Assembly: GCF_021261315.1 (NCBI RefSeq)
Contig: NZ_JAJSAX010000002.1
Coordinates: forward strand, 496,001 to 560,000
DNA: 64,000 nt
Origin: Epilithonimonas sp. JDS
GTDB taxonomy: Bacteria > Bacteroidota > Bacteroidia > Flavobacteriales > Weeksellaceae
Direction: 5' to 3'
Of this stretch, positions 1-8,665 are shown in pieces. Position 1 is the stretch's first letter, and each line of letters opens with the position of its first letter. The position numbers and the translations under genes were made by a program. The notes beneath the pieces are model-generated. The model was not told the DNA's origin and did no database searches. It saw nothing but the letters and a program-made list of their open reading frames with translations.

Positions 1-778
1 CATTGATGGTAGCTTTTTTTACATTACCAAGTTGTAAGGTTGACATTTTAAATTTTGTAAATGTAAATTTCTTATCCTCGGGAACGATGAAGTCATCAGC
101 CAAACTTACGCCTACCATACTTCCGCCCGTCTCGTAATTGTTTCCTGCAGTGCCTTGGCTGTATGCGGTTCCGAAATCCTGCTCTGGCTCTCCTGTATCA
201 TTACAATTTCCTGTGATAGCAAAAACGTGATCATAGTAGGAAAAACCGCCAAACCAAGGTTCTGCATTCATTTTTGTATAATCAAATCTTCCCACTTTTC
301 GGGTTGTTTCTTTTGTAATCTCCCAAAATACCGGCGATGCATCTGCATTCTTTGCCTGAATCTGCACAAAATATTTGCCTTTGGGAAGGTTAAAGCTTTC
401 AGGAAAAGTGACGGCAATCTTATAAGCCGCCAAATTTTCTTCCCCAGTTTCATACACCAAAGCCTGAGAAGTAGGCGTCAAATCTGTAAAAGCGTGAAGC
501 ATTTCGCCAGGCATTCCTTCAAATTCTTTCAGGATGTTAACTTTGACTGAGCTCACATTTGCAGCACCTTTTATGACATTAAATGTCAATTCTTTTGCTG
601 TCAGTATTTTTCCGTATTCAACGTCAAAATCTGTTGCGGCACTGTATTCAAAACCACCTCCGGTTGTGATATTTTCTCCATTTGAAGTCTGGTCCGAGCC
701 AATGCCGTAATTACAATTGCTCTGTGCAAATCCTAAAAATCCGGATAACAGAAACGCAAAAAATAAGTTTGTCTTCAT
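1..778 (-). CDS. Secreted protein, partial (C-terminus outside window)
   Basis: The frame is open on the minus strand from an ATG at 778 to the window edge, about 259 residues. It starts with a clear signal peptide (MKTNLFFAFLLSGFLGFAQ), so the product is exported. Two related blocks are visible. Each begins with an NCN motif (SNCNYG near residue 20, GNCND about 190 residues later) followed by Gly/Thr-rich sequence and a stretch resembling K-LT-F-. This suggests tandem beta-sandwich repeats in an extracellular protein. Flavobacterial proteins of this kind usually end in a T9SS sorting domain, but that part is not in the window. No catalytic motif is seen and I cannot name a function. The start is fixed by the signal peptide. 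Confidence 0.8.
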   Translation of the reverse strand, partial: MKTNLFFAFLLSGFLGFAQSNCNYGIGSDQTSNGENITTGGGFEYSAATDFDVEYGKILTAKELTFNVIKGAANVSSVKVNILKEFEGMPGEMLHAFTDLTPTSQALVYETGEENLAAYKIAVTFPESFNLPKGKYFVQIQAKNADASPVFWEITKETTRKVGRFDYTKMNAEPWFGGFSYYDHVFAITGNCNDTGEPEQDFGTAYSQGTAGNNYETGGSMVGVSLADDFIVPEDKKFTFTKFKMSTLQLGNVKKATIN

Positions 779-911
779 ATCAATCTATTAAATTTTATTT
801 GAAGCTAAACTATTGTGAATAATCATAAAATCCTAAGAAACACCTTCCAAAATCCTCAATTTTGAAAGACAATATACTTAATTAAACAATTATAAATCAG
901 AATATTATAAT

Positions 912-2390
912 TTATTCAATTGTTTTTTGATTGAAATTTTTAGAAGCCTCGCGCAAGAAAGCAGAAGGCGAAATCCCTGTGATATTTTTGAAAACCGTAG
1001 CAAATGCACTGTGGGAAGTGAAGCCGCTTTCCTCTGCCAAATAGCTGATTTTGTAATTCAGATATTCTTTGTTATTATAAATTTTTTCGCAGATGTAGGC
1101 GATTCTCAATTCATTAATGTAACTGTTGAAATTCTTTCCTTTGTGATGATTGATGACATCGGAAAGATAACTTGTATTAGTTTTCAGAGCGACTGCGAGA
1201 TTGGAAATATTGAGTTTCGGATTGGTGAATTTCCCCGACTCTTCGAATTTCGAAAGTTTAATGAGCAATTCTTTTTCAGCCAGCTCAGGAACATTAAATC
1301 TATCTGTTTTCAGTTCGTGTTTTTCCGAAGGATTTGCTTGTTTAATGACATTCTGGTCGCGTTTCAGATGGTTAATGACTTGTTCAAAAGCAGATCTTTC
1401 CTTTTTCCTTTTATATAACAGATAAAATATAAATAACAAAAACAGAACAAGAAATACAAAACTAATCAGAGCAACCCATTTTGTATTGCTGTCTGCATCG
1501 GAAATTTCCGCTTTGAAATCCTTCTGTTCCTCATTCATTGCAGAATTAATCGCTTTGAACTCCTTCTCTTTGTTGGCGTTATCCAGCTTTACATATTTCT
1601 CATTATAAAAAATGGATTTGTCATAATCCCCAATCTTTTTGTAGTTCTGAGAAAGTGCGTAATAAATATCAGATTCCAGACGGACGTTATTCAGATTTTT
1701 ATTATTAATGATGTTCGTCAAAGAATCAATAGCGCGCTGATATAATCCTTTTTGAGTGTAAATCTGAGATAATGAAGTTGTTATAAAAAAATTAAGCTCT
1801 ATATTCTCATCATCTTTTATGACCAATGCTTTATTGAGAAATAGCTCCGCAGAATCTATTTTATTAATGTTAATAAACGAATTACCAATATTGTATAAAG
1901 ATCGTCTGTAATGATAAACCGGAATATTCTTCGCTGATTTTGCCGACAGGAATTCTTTAAGGGATTTTTTATAATAAAGATTAGCATCAACAAATTTTTT
2001 CTCGTCAAAAGTTATATTTCCCAAATCGAGGTAAGAAAGACCTTTGAACAATTTTTTTTCATCACCTTCAGGCATTTGATTGATTTGCTGAATGGCTTTG
2101 TCCAGATACTTTTTGGCATTATCATCCAGATTCAGCTGCATATATTGATGAGCCAGCGAACCGTAAATCTTGGCCGTCAGTCCGTGATTGTTGCTTTCTT
2201 CCGCGAGATCTTTTGCCTGAAATAAAAGCTGTGTGGATTTTTTAAAATCATTCTTTTTAAAATACGCAACCGCCAATTCCATTAGCGCTTTGCTTTCTTT
2301 TTCATTTGCAGTTTCTACAATATCAGTTTTATCCTGCGCAGAATTTTGCACAGAAAAAAAAATTATGAATAGGAACAGGAGCTGACGCAT
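912..2390 (-). CDS. TPR-domain transmembrane AraC-family transcriptional regulator
   Basis: This 492-residue protein has a signal peptide (residues 1-18), a region of TPR-like helical repeats (about 30-280), one strong membrane helix (about 305-327), a basic stop-transfer KRKKER, and a C-terminal AraC-type double helix-turn-helix (about 390-480, with LAEESGFTSHSAFATVFK as the second recognition region and the family motif GISPSAFLRE). The order predicts periplasmic TPRs and a cytoplasmic DNA-binding domain, a one-component membrane regulator. It stands alone on the minus strand between a secreted protein gene and gpmI. The ligand and target genes are unknown. Two genes at 16787 and 19443 share the TPR-membrane helix-output plan. 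Confidence 0.85.
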   Translation of the reverse strand: MRQLLFLFIIFFSVQNSAQDKTDIVETANEKESKALMELAVAYFKKNDFKKSTQLLFQAKDLAEESNNHGLTAKIYGSLAHQYMQLNLDDNAKKYLDKAIQQINQMPEGDEKKLFKGLSYLDLGNITFDEKKFVDANLYYKKSLKEFLSAKSAKNIPVYHYRRSLYNIGNSFININKIDSAELFLNKALVIKDDENIELNFFITTSLSQIYTQKGLYQRAIDSLTNIINNKNLNNVRLESDIYYALSQNYKKIGDYDKSIFYNEKYVKLDNANKEKEFKAINSAMNEEQKDFKAEISDADSNTKWVALISFVFLVLFLLFIFYLLYKRKKERSAFEQVINHLKRDQNVIKQANPSEKHELKTDRFNVPELAEKELLIKLSKFEESGKFTNPKLNISNLAVALKTNTSYLSDVINHHKGKNFNSYINELRIAYICEKIYNNKEYLNYKISYLAEESGFTSHSAFATVFKNITGISPSAFLREASKNFNQKTIE

Positions 2391-2461
2391 AGATTTAATT
2401 AAATAAAAAATTGACTCTAATCATTAACAAAATTAAGCAAATAATTACCACTTAAAACCAC

Positions 2462-2491
2462 AAAAAAAGCCGGCCTATAAAAAACCGACTT
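2462..2491 (-). terminator. Terminator of gpmI
   Basis: Read on the minus strand, AAGTCGG pairs with CCGGCTT (one G-U pair) and is followed by a run of seven Ts. It lies 25 bases after the gpmI stop codon. Confidence 0.75.
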
Positions 2492-2515
2492 CCTATTTTA
2501 ATTTATAATTTAATT

Positions 2516-4042
2516 TTAATTTGCAATAACATTCCCTGTCATTTCTTCAGGAATATCTACACCCATCACTTTAAGGATCGTTGGAGCAACATCGCCCAGT
2601 TTTCCCGGCGTCAAATTCCAGGTGTGGTCTTTGTCCATCACGATGAACGGAACCAAATTCGTAGAATGCTGCGTGTTTGGAGAACCATCCGGATTGATCA
2701 TCACATCTGAGTTTCCGTGGTCTGCCAAAATGAAAACTGCATATCCGTGCTCATAAGCCGTTTCTGCCACTTTCTTGATGCAGGAATCCACCACTTCCGC
2801 CGCTTTTACCGCTGCTGAAAAAACACCTGTGTGACCAACCATATCCGTATTTGCAAAGTTCAGAACAATGAAATCTGCACTTTCCTTTTCCAATTCCGGA
2901 ACGATCGCGTTTGTAATATCGTAAGCGGACATTTCCGGCTTCAAATCGTAGGTTGCTACGTCTTTCGGACTTGGGCAAAGCAATCTTCTTTCCTGAACAA
3001 ATTCTGCCTCGCGGCCGCCTGAGAAGAAGAACGTCACGTGTGGATACTTTTCTGTTTCGGCAATTCTGATTTGAGATTTCCCAGCAGATTCCAACACTTC
3101 ACCCATTGTTTTGGCAAGAACATTCTCATCGAAAACAACTTTAACGTTGTGGAAAGATTTATCATAATTCGTCAAAGTCACATAGTACAAGTCCAGCTTT
3201 TTCATTCCATATTCCGGGAAGTCCTGCTGAGAAAGCACTTCTGTGATTTCGCGACCTCTGTCTGTACGGAAATTGAAAGAAATCACAACATCGTGGTCTT
3301 CAATTTTACCAATCGGAAAATGATTCTGAATCGCAACAATTGGCTGGATAAACTCATCCGTCACATCTTCGTTATAAGATTCTTGAATCGACTGTACAAA
3401 ATCTTTAGATTCTTTTCCAACGCCGTTTACCATTAGGTCGTAAGCCAACTTTACGCGCTCCCAACGTCTATCTCTGTCCATCGCGTAGTAACGACCAATC
3501 AAAGAAGCCAGTTTTCCGGTTGTGGATTTCATATGCGCTAGAAGTTCCTCTATGAAGCCTTTTCCAGATTTCGGGTCGCAATCTCTGCCGTCTGTGAAAG
3601 CGTGAACGAAGACATTGTCATTCAGTCCAAATTCGTGCGCGGCGGTCAATAAGCCTTTCAGGTGATTGATATGGGAATGCACACCACCGTTGGAAACCAA
3701 ACCGATGAAATGTACTTTTTTGTTGTTTGCTTTTGCGTATTCGAAAGCTTCTTGGATGACGTGCTCTCTTCCGAGACTTCCGGTTTCTACCGCCATATTC
3801 AATCTTACCAGGTTTTGGTAAACGACTCTACCGGCGCCGAGATTCATATGTCCAACTTCGGAATTTCCCATTTGACCAGCGGGAAGACCAACGGCCAAAC
3901 CACTTGCTTCGAGGGTTGTGCTTGGAAAAGTTTGAAGGGCGTAATCTATAAAAGGCGTTTTGGCTTGTTTGAGAGCGGAAACTTCGTCATTAAGACCGAT
4001 TCCCCAGCCGTCTAATATTGCAAGGATTGCTTTTTTTGACAT
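2516..4042 (-). CDS. gpmI: 2,3-bisphosphoglycerate-independent phosphoglycerate mutase
   Basis: The enzyme interconverts 3- and 2-phosphoglycerate in glycolysis and gluconeogenesis in the cytoplasm. At 508 residues it has the usual family length. The N-terminal phosphatase-fold motif AILDGWG carries metal-binding Asp11, and the nucleophilic Ser61 sits in QMGNSEVGHMNLGAGR. FTDGRDCDPKSG and the arginine-rich YAMDRDRRWER belong to the substrate-binding domain. The C-terminal metal sites are NFANTDMVGHTG and LADHGNSD. The ATG follows a TAnnTTTG-type promoter box and the gene ends at a terminator, so it is probably transcribed alone. Confidence 0.97.
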   Translation of the reverse strand: MSKKAILAILDGWGIGLNDEVSALKQAKTPFIDYALQTFPSTTLEASGLAVGLPAGQMGNSEVGHMNLGAGRVVYQNLVRLNMAVETGSLGREHVIQEAFEYAKANNKKVHFIGLVSNGGVHSHINHLKGLLTAAHEFGLNDNVFVHAFTDGRDCDPKSGKGFIEELLAHMKSTTGKLASLIGRYYAMDRDRRWERVKLAYDLMVNGVGKESKDFVQSIQESYNEDVTDEFIQPIVAIQNHFPIGKIEDHDVVISFNFRTDRGREITEVLSQQDFPEYGMKKLDLYYVTLTNYDKSFHNVKVVFDENVLAKTMGEVLESAGKSQIRIAETEKYPHVTFFFSGGREAEFVQERRLLCPSPKDVATYDLKPEMSAYDITNAIVPELEKESADFIVLNFANTDMVGHTGVFSAAVKAAEVVDSCIKKVAETAYEHGYAVFILADHGNSDVMINPDGSPNTQHSTNLVPFIVMDKDHTWNLTPGKLGDVAPTILKVMGVDIPEEMTGNVIAN

Positions 4043-4065
4043 TTTGATTTCTTATTTTGTTTATA

Positions 4066-4073
4066 CAAATTTA
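4066..4073 (-). promoter_or_regulatory. -7 promoter box for gpmI
   Basis: On the minus strand this reads TAAATTTG, matching the Bacteroidota TAnnTTTG box, 24 bases before the gpmI ATG. Confidence 0.5.
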
Positions 4074-4167
4074 CGAAATGGAATGGGGAATGTGGAATTT
4101 TGATGGGTGTTTTTTTGAGATTGTAATTATTACGAGATAAGTTGCTTTACAAAAACAACGATAAATT

Positions 4168-4947
4168 TTATTCAACTTTTTCTAACACTTCATTTAAAGT
4201 AGAATCATTAATTGTTTTTTTAGCATATTTGAGCATTGCTTTATGCTTTTCTATATCTGCAGGATTTTTTAAATCTACAGTTCCTGATATTGTATGTGAA
4301 AAAAAAGTACCACCACCAATTTCAGTATCATTCTCATTTAAATTTAATGCTCTTAATTTAGTTGCATTATAATCCAAACGAACAATTTTTCTATTTGGAC
4401 CAAAAGTAATATATCCTACATCAATTGTATCATTTGATAAAATACCATCTTTTGTTATAAACTGTGTTGTCATTTTAAGTTTTAAACTATCTAAAATAGT
4501 GAACTCTCTAAAATTTGTTCCATTTGGACTTATTTCAAGACTTCCAAATAAATAATCATTGTAATTGGATGATAATACTAAATATTTATTTTCATTAGCA
4601 TTTAATATAATTGGAAATTGATTTTTGTTTGAATCACCAATCCTTTTAAAGTAGTTTTCATTATTTTCCGTTTTGACCTCCATAATGAGATTTCCATCTA
4701 AAATTATTTCTGTTTGATTCCCACTATTTTTAAAGAAAACAGGAACTTTCAAGGTATCAGAGTCATTATTAACATCGGGTACAAAGTTAGAATAGAGTAT
4801 TTCGTGTTTTACATTAAAAAATTGATAATAAAAAGTTATCAAAGAAATGAACAAAGCAATTATACTAATAAAATTAGATGAACGAATTTCTTTCCATTTA
4901 ATCCGCTTTACTTTTTTTAGAATTTGAGAAAAGTATTTTTTTATCAT
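4168..4947 (-). CDS. Hypothetical membrane-anchored protein
   Basis: I do not recognise this 259-residue protein. It has a short basic cytoplasmic start (KKYFSQILKKVKRIKWKEIR), one membrane helix at about residues 27-46, and a polar, Asn-rich remainder predicted to lie outside the inner membrane. The remainder looks rich in beta strands. There is no catalytic motif. The gene is visibly richer in A and T, and in Asn and Ile codons, than gpmI beside it, which may mark an accessory gene. It stands alone, with no promoter box that I can point to. Confidence 0.7.
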   Translation of the reverse strand: MIKKYFSQILKKVKRIKWKEIRSSNFISIIALFISLITFYYQFFNVKHEILYSNFVPDVNNDSDTLKVPVFFKNSGNQTEIILDGNLIMEVKTENNENYFKRIGDSNKNQFPIILNANENKYLVLSSNYNDYLFGSLEISPNGTNFREFTILDSLKLKMTTQFITKDGILSNDTIDVGYITFGPNRKIVRLDYNATKLRALNLNENDTEIGGGTFFSHTISGTVDLKNPADIEKHKAMLKYAKKTINDSTLNEVLEKVE

Positions 4948-5143
4948 ATAAAATCACCTAATACCCAAATATACAAATTACCATCTAATTAAATACTTTA
5001 GAGTAAAAGAATGAATTTATTTAATTATCAAAACATTATACAACATCAATCTATCTTAAAAAACCACAACACATTTCCTCACCACAATCTTTCCCAGAAT
5101 AATAAATATCACTACCTTTAAAACCCTTATTAAAATTGACATA

Positions 5144-5476
5144 ATGGACTTGAGAGACCAACTGAAAAACCTTTTTCCTGGGCACGATGAGCAGGATTTT
5201 GAAATGCCGGATGAAGAAAAAGAAAACTTCAAACAGAAAGAACCGCTCGTTTGCAAATTCGAGAAGAAAGGCAGAAACGGAAAACCCGTCACCATCATAG
5301 AAGGCTGGGAAGGCGACGACGAAGGCCTGAAAGAAATCTCCAAAAAAATCAAAACAAAACTCGGCATCGGTGGCTCGGAAAAAGACGGCGTCATCATCAT
5401 CCAAGGCGACAACCGCGACAAAATAATGACCATCCTAAAAGAAATGGGCTACAAAACGAAACGTGTCGGAGGTTGA
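5144..5476 (+). CDS. SUI1/YciH-family translation initiation factor homologue
   Basis: The 110-residue protein ends in a SUI1 domain (about residues 40-108), with the typical RNGKPVTIIEGW strand, LKEISKKIKTKLGIGG, and the terminal strand-helix GDNRDKIMTILKEMGYKTKRVGG. Bacterial YciH proteins resemble eukaryotic eIF1 and are thought to act on ribosomal initiation; the role in flavobacteria is not settled. Residues 1-38 are charged and poorly conserved-looking. The gene is monocistronic. Its G+C content is higher than that of the gene before it. The long minus-strand open frames across it are antisense shadows. Confidence 0.9.
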   Translation: MDLRDQLKNLFPGHDEQDFEMPDEEKENFKQKEPLVCKFEKKGRNGKPVTIIEGWEGDDEGLKEISKKIKTKLGIGGSEKDGVIIIQGDNRDKIMTILKEMGYKTKRVGG

Positions 5477-5523
5477 TTTATAAATGATGAATGATAGGTG
5501 ATGAATGATTTTTGCTTTGTTGG

Positions 5524-5670
5524 TTAAACACAGAGGCACAAAGATTTTTTTCACAATCAATCACTTTTTAAGGCACAATGAAAATCTTTGATTTTTTTAT
5601 TTTTGGCAAAGCTAAACTTTGTGCCTTAAAACAAAAGACATCATTAAAAAACCTAGTGCCTTCGTGTTAA
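5524..5670. repeat. Dispersed inverted-repeat element R4, copy 1
   Basis: The left end (5524-5543, TTAAACACAGAGGCACAAAG) and the right end (5653-5670, CTAGTGCCTTCGTGTTAA) are imperfect inverted repeats. Inside lies a perfect 13-base inverted pair, TTTTAAGGCACAA (5566-5578) with its complement at 5619-5631. There is no reading frame. Three related elements occur at 6883, 26002 and 63813. Confidence 0.65.
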
Positions 5671-5708
5671 TTTCCAATCTTCCAATCTTCTAAGAAAAAA
5701 CCGCCCTT

Positions 5709-6884
5709 TTGAAACAAATCCCTGATAATCAAATCATCATAATTGGCGCTGGTTCTGCGGGACTGATGGCGTCACAAATCCTTGCTGAAAAAGGCTTCAA
5801 AGTTCAAATATTCGAGCAAAACAAAGCTTCGGGAAGGAAATTTCTGGTGGCTGGAAATGGCGGTTTCAACCTGACGCATAGTGAGGAATTAGAATCTTTT
5901 ATTGGAAAATATGATGCGCCGGAAATTCGGGAGATTGTAAAGAACTTCGACAATAAAAAAGTGATGGATTGGCTTTCTGATTTGGGAATTACGACTTATG
6001 TTGGAAGTTCTGGGAAGATTTTTCCTACGAAGAATTTCAAGCCGATTCAGGTTTTGAAAGCTTGGCTGGACAGGTTGGAGCAATTGGGCGTTGTCATTCA
6101 TTATGAGCATACTTTTCTTGATTTCGATGAGAATTATGTTAACATTAAAAATAAAGAGAACGAACTAAAAGTTAACTATTCAAAATTAATATTGGCGATG
6201 GGTGGCGGTTCCTGGAAAAAGACTGGTTCTGATGCGAAGTGGATTGAGATTTTAAAATCAAAAAATATTGACATTACGCCTTTGGAGTCTGCAAATTCCG
6301 GGTATGATACGGACTCTAAATTTCACCAACTGCAAGGTCAATACCTTAAAAATATCAAAGTTTCTTTCGAGGGAAATGATAAAATCGGAGAAGTGGTTTT
6401 TACAAAATATGGCATCGAAGGAAGTCCGATTTATTATCTGAATCGCTTCACGAGAAAACACGATTTACCATTAATCATCAACATCGATTTAAAACCAAAT
6501 CTCTCAGAAGCAGAAATCTTCGAAGCATTAAACGGAACTGAAAAGATAAGTCAGGTTTTGAAACGGAAACTAAAACTATCGACAACGGCGCTCAATCTCT
6601 TGAAAACATTAGACAAAGATAGCTACACGGACATTGAGAATCTATCCAAAACAATCAAAAAATTTCCGATTGAGATTCTTAGCTACCGACCAATTGATGA
6701 AGTGATTTCGACTTCGGGCGGAGTTTCTTTTTCAGAATTGAATAATAAACTTGAGCTAAACAAATTCCCAAACGTTTTCTGCGCTGGCGAAATGATAGAT
6801 TGGGAAGCACCAACTGGCGGTTATCTTTTGCAGGCTTGCTTCAGCACGGGATTTTTTGTGGCTGATGAGATTGCGAAGTCGTAA
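5709..6884 (+). CDS. NAD(P)/FAD-dependent oxidoreductase, HI0933/TIGR03862-like flavoprotein
   Basis: This 391-residue protein begins with the Rossmann FAD site IIIIGAGSAGLMAS (about residues 9-22). Family motifs follow: the EQNKASGRKFLVAGNGGFNLTHSE segment beginning near residue 36, the LAMGGGSWKKTGSDAKW block near 161, and the C-terminal FAD contact AGEMIDWEAPTGGYLLQ. It matches the YhiN/HI0933 flavoprotein group, whose physiological reaction is largely unknown. The start is TTG at 5709: no ATG lies upstream in frame, and the next ATG would cut into the Rossmann fold. The stop codon overlaps the first bases of repeat copy R4-2. Confidence 0.88.
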   Translation: MKQIPDNQIIIIGAGSAGLMASQILAEKGFKVQIFEQNKASGRKFLVAGNGGFNLTHSEELESFIGKYDAPEIREIVKNFDNKKVMDWLSDLGITTYVGSSGKIFPTKNFKPIQVLKAWLDRLEQLGVVIHYEHTFLDFDENYVNIKNKENELKVNYSKLILAMGGGSWKKTGSDAKWIEILKSKNIDITPLESANSGYDTDSKFHQLQGQYLKNIKVSFEGNDKIGEVVFTKYGIEGSPIYYLNRFTRKHDLPLIINIDLKPNLSEAEIFEALNGTEKISQVLKRKLKLSTTALNLLKTLDKDSYTDIENLSKTIKKFPIEILSYRPIDEVISTSGGVSFSELNNKLELNKFPNVFCAGEMIDWEAPTGGYLLQACFSTGFFVADEIAKS

Positions 6885-7024
6885 CCACGAAGAGCACAAA
6901 GTTTTTCACAAGGCGCGCAAAATCTATCTCAAATCCTTTTGAGCTTTAATGTATTACAATCTAAAAACGACTTTGGAACAATCTGATAAAAAACTAAATT
7001 AAAGCTTTTATGACTTTTGTGGTT
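6883..7024. repeat. Dispersed inverted-repeat element R4, copy 2
   Basis: The left end AACCACGAAGAGCACAAAG (6883-6901) and the right end CTTTTATGACTTTTGTGGTT (7005-7024) are imperfect inverted repeats of the family seen most clearly at 26002-26097. The first two As belong to the TAA stop of the flavoprotein gene. The interior has no coding potential. Confidence 0.65.
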
Positions 7025-7126
7025 GCAAGTGGAGAATTTTGTTAACTTTAAAACCTTTTTAATTTCAAAAATTAGTGCATCCTTTAATCATTAATTTTTT
7101 AATCTTTTAAATTATAAATCAACAAT

Positions 7127-7981
7127 ATGATCAACAAATTAGCAGATTCCGAACTGGTCCTAAACGACGACGGAAGTGTTTATCACCTTAATCTTCTTCC
7201 CGAAGACCTTGCCGAAAAAGTAATCTTGGTGGGCGATCCGGACAGAGTTCCAAAAGTTTCAAAGTATTTCGACACGATTGACGTCAAAAAGAATAAAAGA
7301 GAATTCTACACGCACACCGGAACTTTGCGTGGCGAGAGAATTACCGTGATGTCCACCGGAATCGGGACTGAGAATATCGATATCGTGATGAACGAGCTGG
7401 ATGCTTTGGTCAACATCGATTTGAAGGCTAAGGAATTTAAAAAAGAACATAAAGCCTTGGAACTTTTCCGTTTGGGAACTTGCGGAAGTGTGAATCCGGA
7501 CATCGAGGTCAATAATATGTTGGTGACAGAAAATGTGGTCGGCCTTGACGGACTTTTGCATTTCTATCAGGATTATGCCTTCGAAAATGAATTCAGCAAA
7601 AACTTCTTGGCAAAATTCCCTTACGAGAAAATCAAGCCAATGTTGTATTTCTCAGATTGGGCAGAAGATATTTCTGACTATTACGCCGATGCAAAGTACA
7701 GAGGAAACACCGCGACCTTCCCAGGTTTCTACGCACCACAAGGTCGCCAGTTGAGATTGAAGGCTTTGGATGACCAATTCCTTGAAACATTGAATGACCT
7801 TGGCGTTTCCAACTTCGAAATGGAAACTTCCGCGATCTACGGCCTTTCAAAATTGCTAGGCCACAAAGCTTTGACCGTCAACTGTGTCATCGCCAACAGA
7901 AGACGAGGCGAATTTGCAAGCGACCACCACGCATCGGAGAAAATGATGATTGAGTGGGTTCTTGAGAGAATTATTAAATAG
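7127..7981 (+). CDS. Nucleoside phosphorylase (uridine phosphorylase-like, PNP_UDP family)
   Basis: The 284-residue enzyme carries the PNP/UDP phosphorylase fold. VILVGDPDRVPKVSKYFD (about 28-45) is the phosphate-binding start. MSTGIGTENIDIVMNELDAL and LFRLGTCGSVNPDIEV follow, and NFEMETSAIYGLSKLLGH near residue 224 holds the Glu-Met-Glu that binds the nucleoside. It should split nucleosides with phosphate to give a base and (deoxy)ribose-1-phosphate in the cytoplasm. Uridine or a broader specificity is likely but cannot be read from the sequence. It is transcribed on its own, with paired hairpins and a terminator downstream. Confidence 0.9.
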   Translation: MINKLADSELVLNDDGSVYHLNLLPEDLAEKVILVGDPDRVPKVSKYFDTIDVKKNKREFYTHTGTLRGERITVMSTGIGTENIDIVMNELDALVNIDLKAKEFKKEHKALELFRLGTCGSVNPDIEVNNMLVTENVVGLDGLLHFYQDYAFENEFSKNFLAKFPYEKIKPMLYFSDWAEDISDYYADAKYRGNTATFPGFYAPQGRQLRLKALDDQFLETLNDLGVSNFEMETSAIYGLSKLLGHKALTVNCVIANRRRGEFASDHHASEKMMIEWVLERIIK

Positions 7982-7985
7982 AAAA

Positions 7986-8070
7986 TGGAATTCGTTTATC
8001 CCATCCCTAAAGGGAGCCGAATTCCATTAACGAAAATTTTCACCCTTTAGGGTTGGGGAAAGAAATTTTC
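7986..8070. repeat. Two adjacent hairpins with complementary loops
   Basis: Hairpin 1 is TGGAATTCG (7986-7994) with CGAATTCCA (8018-8026). Hairpin 2 is GAAAATTT (8032-8039) with AAATTTTC (8063-8070). The first loop holds CCCTAAAGGG (8005-8014), the second CCCTTTAGGG (8043-8052), which is its exact complement. The structure follows the phosphorylase stop codon by 5 bases, so it would be the 3' untranslated part of that mRNA. Confidence 0.6.
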
Positions 8071-8082
8071 TTATTAAGTACA

Positions 8083-8116
8083 AAGCAGCATCCAGAAATG
8101 AGTGTTGCTTTTTTCT
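8083..8116 (+). terminator. Terminator after the nucleoside phosphorylase
   Basis: AAGCAGCA pairs with TGTTGCTT (one G-U pair) over a 12-base loop, followed by a T-rich run. Confidence 0.65.
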
Positions 8117-8140
8117 TGTTTGGTTTTATTTATAATTACT

Positions 8141-8154
8141 TTAACGTTCGTTAA
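8141..8154. promoter_or_regulatory. Palindrome TTAACGTTCGTTAA, possible TetR-type operator
   Basis: A perfect 6-base inverted repeat around a 2-base centre, 79 bases before the LEA-like gene. Its 12-base core TAACGTTCGTTA differs at two positions from the palindrome core at 58291-58302 upstream of the aldehyde dehydrogenase gene. The shape fits operators of TetR-family repressors, but no regulator gene lies next to it. Confidence 0.4.
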
Positions 8155-8232
8155 GACTTTGCGGCATTCAAATTGAATAATTGATTGTATCAAATCAAAT
8201 TTTTCAATTTTTAACTCACAAAATAAATTATT

Positions 8233-8571
8233 ATGAGCACTCAAGATCAAAATTATAACGACGCAGAAAGAGCAGTAAACAAAACAGAAAACTCACTAGA
8301 GAATGCTGCTGATAAAACAAAAAACACAGTCAATGAATATGCTGACAAAGCAAGAAATTACATTGATGAACAAAAAAGAAAAAATGAAGAGCCAACAAGA
8401 GACGGATTCTTCGAAAATCTAAAATCAAGTGCTACCGAAGCTTGGGAAGACACAAAAGACTTCGCAGAAAAAGCTTGGGAAAGCACAAAAGATACCGCTT
8501 CTGACGCTTGGGAAAAAACCAAAGATGCTAGCGAAGATGTAAAAGCAGAAGTCAGAAAAGCAACGAATTAG
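8233..8571 (+). CDS. LEA-like / YtxH-like amphipathic stress protein
   Basis: The 112-residue product is nearly all charged and small residues (Lys, Glu, Asp, Ala, Thr), with no cysteine, no signal peptide and no membrane helix. Residues 70-102 are three exact 11-residue repeats of the form AWExTKDxAxx, and the N-terminal half has looser repeats (ENAADKTKNTVNEYADKA). Eleven-residue periodicity is the hallmark of group 3 LEA proteins, which are disordered in water and form amphipathic helices on drying or on membranes. A protective role is therefore an inference. The gene stands alone between two terminators, with a palindromic site upstream. Confidence 0.8.
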   Translation: MSTQDQNYNDAERAVNKTENSLENAADKTKNTVNEYADKARNYIDEQKRKNEEPTRDGFFENLKSSATEAWEDTKDFAEKAWESTKDTASDAWEKTKDASEDVKAEVRKATN

Positions 8572-8600
8572 TTTTTAAGTTAGTATAGTTTTTTACAAAG

Positions 8601-8636
8601 AAAGGAGAAGGCAATTATCAAGTCTTCTCCTTTTTA
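8601..8636 (+). terminator. Terminator after the LEA-like gene
   Basis: AAAGGAGAAG (8601-8610) pairs perfectly with CTTCTCCTTT (8624-8633) and ends in a T run. Confidence 0.8.
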
Positions 8637-8638
8637 TT

Positions 8639-8646
8639 TATATTTG
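8639..8646 (+). promoter_or_regulatory. -7 promoter box for the M28 peptidase gene
   Basis: TATATTTG matches TAnnTTTG, 20 bases before the ATG at 8666 and directly after the upstream terminator. Confidence 0.5.
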
Positions 8647-8665
8647 CAAATTATTGCGTTATAAA

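Noticed and set aside
8654-8665. TTG start four codons upstream for the M28 peptidase
   Set aside because: It would place Arg and Tyr before the signal peptide and overlap the likely transcription start; the ATG at 8666 fits better.
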